DNA of 64,000 bases from Geosporobacter subterraneus DSM 17957. GTDB lineage: Bacteria; Bacillota; Clostridia; Peptostreptococcales; Thermotaleaceae. Position 1 is the stretch's first letter. Each line of letters starts with the position of its first letter. The stretch spans positions 48,234 to 112,233 of the forward strand of contig NZ_FQZV01000007.1 in NCBI RefSeq assembly GCF_900142145.1. Reading direction: 5' to 3'. Made by a program: the position numbers and the translations under genes. The notes under the pieces are model-generated. The model was given only the letters and a program-made list of their open reading frames with translations. It did not search any database and was not told the origin of the DNA. Below are positions 63,994 to 64,000 of the stretch, piece after piece.

Positions 63994-64000
63994 TTTTTTC

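Noticed and set aside
1..64000. Looked for CRISPR arrays, insertion sequences, prophage, toxin-antitoxin or defence genes, tRNA and rRNA
   Set aside because: No spaced direct repeats, transposase, integrase or structural RNA genes were seen; nearly all bases are accounted for by conserved housekeeping and motility genes in one direction.

Overview
The window is AT-rich, low-GC Gram-positive chromosome. Every gene I can support lies on the minus strand, which suits a leading-strand block. Gene content and order (fapR-plsX-fab, rnc-smc-ftsY-ylxM-ffh-rpsP, rimM-trmD-rplS-lepB-rbgA-rnhB, dprA-topA-hslVU-codY, then one giant fla/che operon) are those of a motile Clostridia member. Full CheA/B/C/D/W/Y chemotaxis, FliY, CodY, FapR and FabK fit an Alkaliphilus/Natronincola-type relative; the genus is inference from order and protein character. 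I see no rRNA, tRNA, insertion sequence, prophage or CRISPR array.

Transcription runs from high to low coordinates. At 63.7-64.0 kb is a small zinc-ribbon gene with its own terminator. At 56.5-63.5 kb is the fatty-acid/phospholipid block: fapR, plsX, fabH, fabK, fabD, fabG, acpP, fabF. It starts at a sigma-A promoter whose start site is covered by a textbook FapR operator. At 47.4-56.4 kb are rnc, a radical SAM gene, smc, ftsY, ylxM, ffh, rpsP and khpA (RNA processing, chromosome condensation, protein targeting). At 41-47.3 kb are rimM, trmD, rplS (with an L19-type leader), lepB, rbgA, rnhB, a stand-alone FliK-like/FlhB-C-like pair and yraN. At 33-41 kb are comM/yifB, dprA, topA, hslV, hslU and codY, closed by a strong terminator.

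From 32.8 kb to the left edge runs a tightly packed flagellar/chemotaxis operon of 39 genes. Its order is rod and basal body (flgB, flgC, fliE, fliF), switch and export ATPase (fliG-fliJ), hook (motE-like, fliK, flgD, flgE, flbD), stator (motA, motB), fliL, switch (fliM, fliY), cheY, export gate (fliO-fliR, flhB, flhA), flhF, flhG, a PilZ protein, cheB, cheA, cheW, cheC, cheD, sigma-28 and a tail of poorly characterised genes. Filament, cap, hook-junction proteins, FlgM and CheR are not here. Since fliA lies near the distal end, filament genes elsewhere are probably switched on after the hook-basal body genes.

Nothing here is a wholly new system. The points most worth a second look are a free-standing FlhB C-domain paired with a second FliK-like protein, a Jag-N-like domain on the FapA-family protein, three small uncharacterised genes at the end of the flagellar operon (one resembling SwrB), and several strong RNA hairpins and leader elements between genes.
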